A stretch of 64,000 bases of DNA from Candidatus Thermochlorobacter aerophilus. GTDB lineage: Bacteria > Bacteroidota > Chlorobiia > Chlorobiales > Thermochlorobacteraceae. Both the position numbers and the translations under genes were made by a program. The stretch covers positions 50,173 through 114,172 of the forward strand of contig PHFL01000067.1 in the NCBI GenBank assembly GCA_002794105.1, in the 5' to 3' direction. Positions within the stretch are counted from its first letter, which is position 1; each line of letters opens with the position of its first letter. Shown here in pieces: positions 63,766 to 64,000 of this stretch. Below the pieces are notes generated by a model. That model was given only the letters and a program-made list of their open reading frames with translations, did not search any database and had not been told where the DNA came from.

Positions 63766-64000
63766 CTATCGGCTTCTGACGCTGAAAAACAAAAATACAA
63801 TAATTCCAATTGCTCCGATGATGGTAAGCGGCGCGGCGGCACTTTCCCAAAAAGAGGGCAAGTTAGGCTTGAAGGTTTCGGCAAAGCGACGGTCTTCGCT
63901 GGCGGCAAGCTCATCGACATTGAGCGTGTCTTGCCAAGTCAGGGTAAAGTGCCGCACAAGTAGGGCTTGCTTTTGTGCGCTAAGCAGTTTGCTATCAAAA
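63766..64000 (-). CDS. C-terminal end of an unidentified single-pass membrane protein (5'-truncated by window)
   Basis: The frame is open to the right edge, so the start is outside. 77 residues are visible, ending with a hydrophobic segment P-L-T-I-I-G-A-I-G-I-I-V-F-L-F-F and the short basic tail S-V-R-S-R. An acidic stretch D-E-L-A-A-S-E-D comes before it. The protein is not recognised. It precedes bamD in the same operon, 12 bases apart. Confidence 0.6.
   Translation of the reverse strand, partial: FDSKLLSAQKQALLVRHFTLTWQDTLNVDELAASEDRRFAETFKPNLPSFWESAAAPLTIIGAIGIIVFLFFSVRSR

Noticed and set aside
1..64000. CRISPR array, prophage or insertion sequence
   Set aside because: No direct-repeat/spacer pattern, integrase, transposase or phage structural gene was seen.

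Overview
The window is a gene-dense piece of chromosome, with about 60 protein genes on both strands, one tRNA and no phage or insertion sequence. It most likely comes from a Gram-negative bacterium of the Bacteroidota/Chlorobiota group. The support is: two proteins ending in type IX secretion sorting domains (YPNPFNP motifs near 46280 and 58100, both ending K-K-M-M-L-V), a PorQ-like protein, the alternative GlmU-like nucleotidyltransferase, the Bat/MoxR operon, Kdo synthesis genes (outer membrane LPS), BamD, and a geranylgeranylglycerol-phosphate-type UbiA prenyltransferase. A few candidate promoters look like the Bacteroidota type TTTG-N16..20-TAnnTTTG. The exact genus cannot be read from the sequence; a Chlorobiota relative is my inference.

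Layout. 1-7.8 kb: end of exonuclease III, a CPBP protease, dnaX with a probable programmed -1 frameshift making gamma and tau, a PHP phosphoesterase, a TPR lipoprotein, an RRM RNA-binding protein and a lysophospholipid-acyltransferase-like protein. 7.8-14.1 kb: GH13 amylase, phosphofructokinase, kdsC-kdsA, then cdd-tdk and a 2-oxoglutarate oxygenase. 14.4-22 kb: PTS enzyme I, rho, folC, ruvA, rpsT and fhs. 22.1-24.8 kb: two secreted proteins with LPP20-like features. 25-33 kb: an unusual pyruvate kinase, an AIM24-family protein, a small Cys-rich protein, an orphan binding lipoprotein, a glycosyltransferase, a TPR-winged-helix-BTAD regulator and tRNA-Ala(CGC). 33.3-40.2 kb: a receiver-HisKA protein without an ATPase domain, a UbiA prenyltransferase, trpA, a HEAT-cyclophilin fusion, a TPR protein and pyrB. 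40.4-48.7 kb: P-type ATPase, a large secreted sugar-dehydrogenase/propeller protein, a SMUG2-like protein, tsaD and a small membrane protein. 48.7-53.3 kb: moxR, a double AP2-like protein, DUF58, a BatD-like protein and BatA. 53.3-64 kb: GlmU-like protein, lipid kinase, UvrD-type helicase, a tandem palindromic repeat, a frameshifted DUF1501 gene, DUF1800, porQ, nadD, bamD and the end of an unidentified membrane protein.

Most of the window is housekeeping: replication and repair (dnaX, ruvA, xth, UvrD-like, SMUG2-like), nucleotides (pyrB, cdd, tdk), folate C1 (folC, fhs), envelope (kdsA, kdsC, bamD, porQ) and glycolysis (pfk, pyk). The points most worth following are the dnaX recoding site, the AP2-like protein inside the moxR/Bat operon, the oxygenase coupled to thymidine kinase, the KdsC homologue lacking its nucleophile, and the kinase-like protein with a receiver and phospho-acceptor but no catalytic domain.
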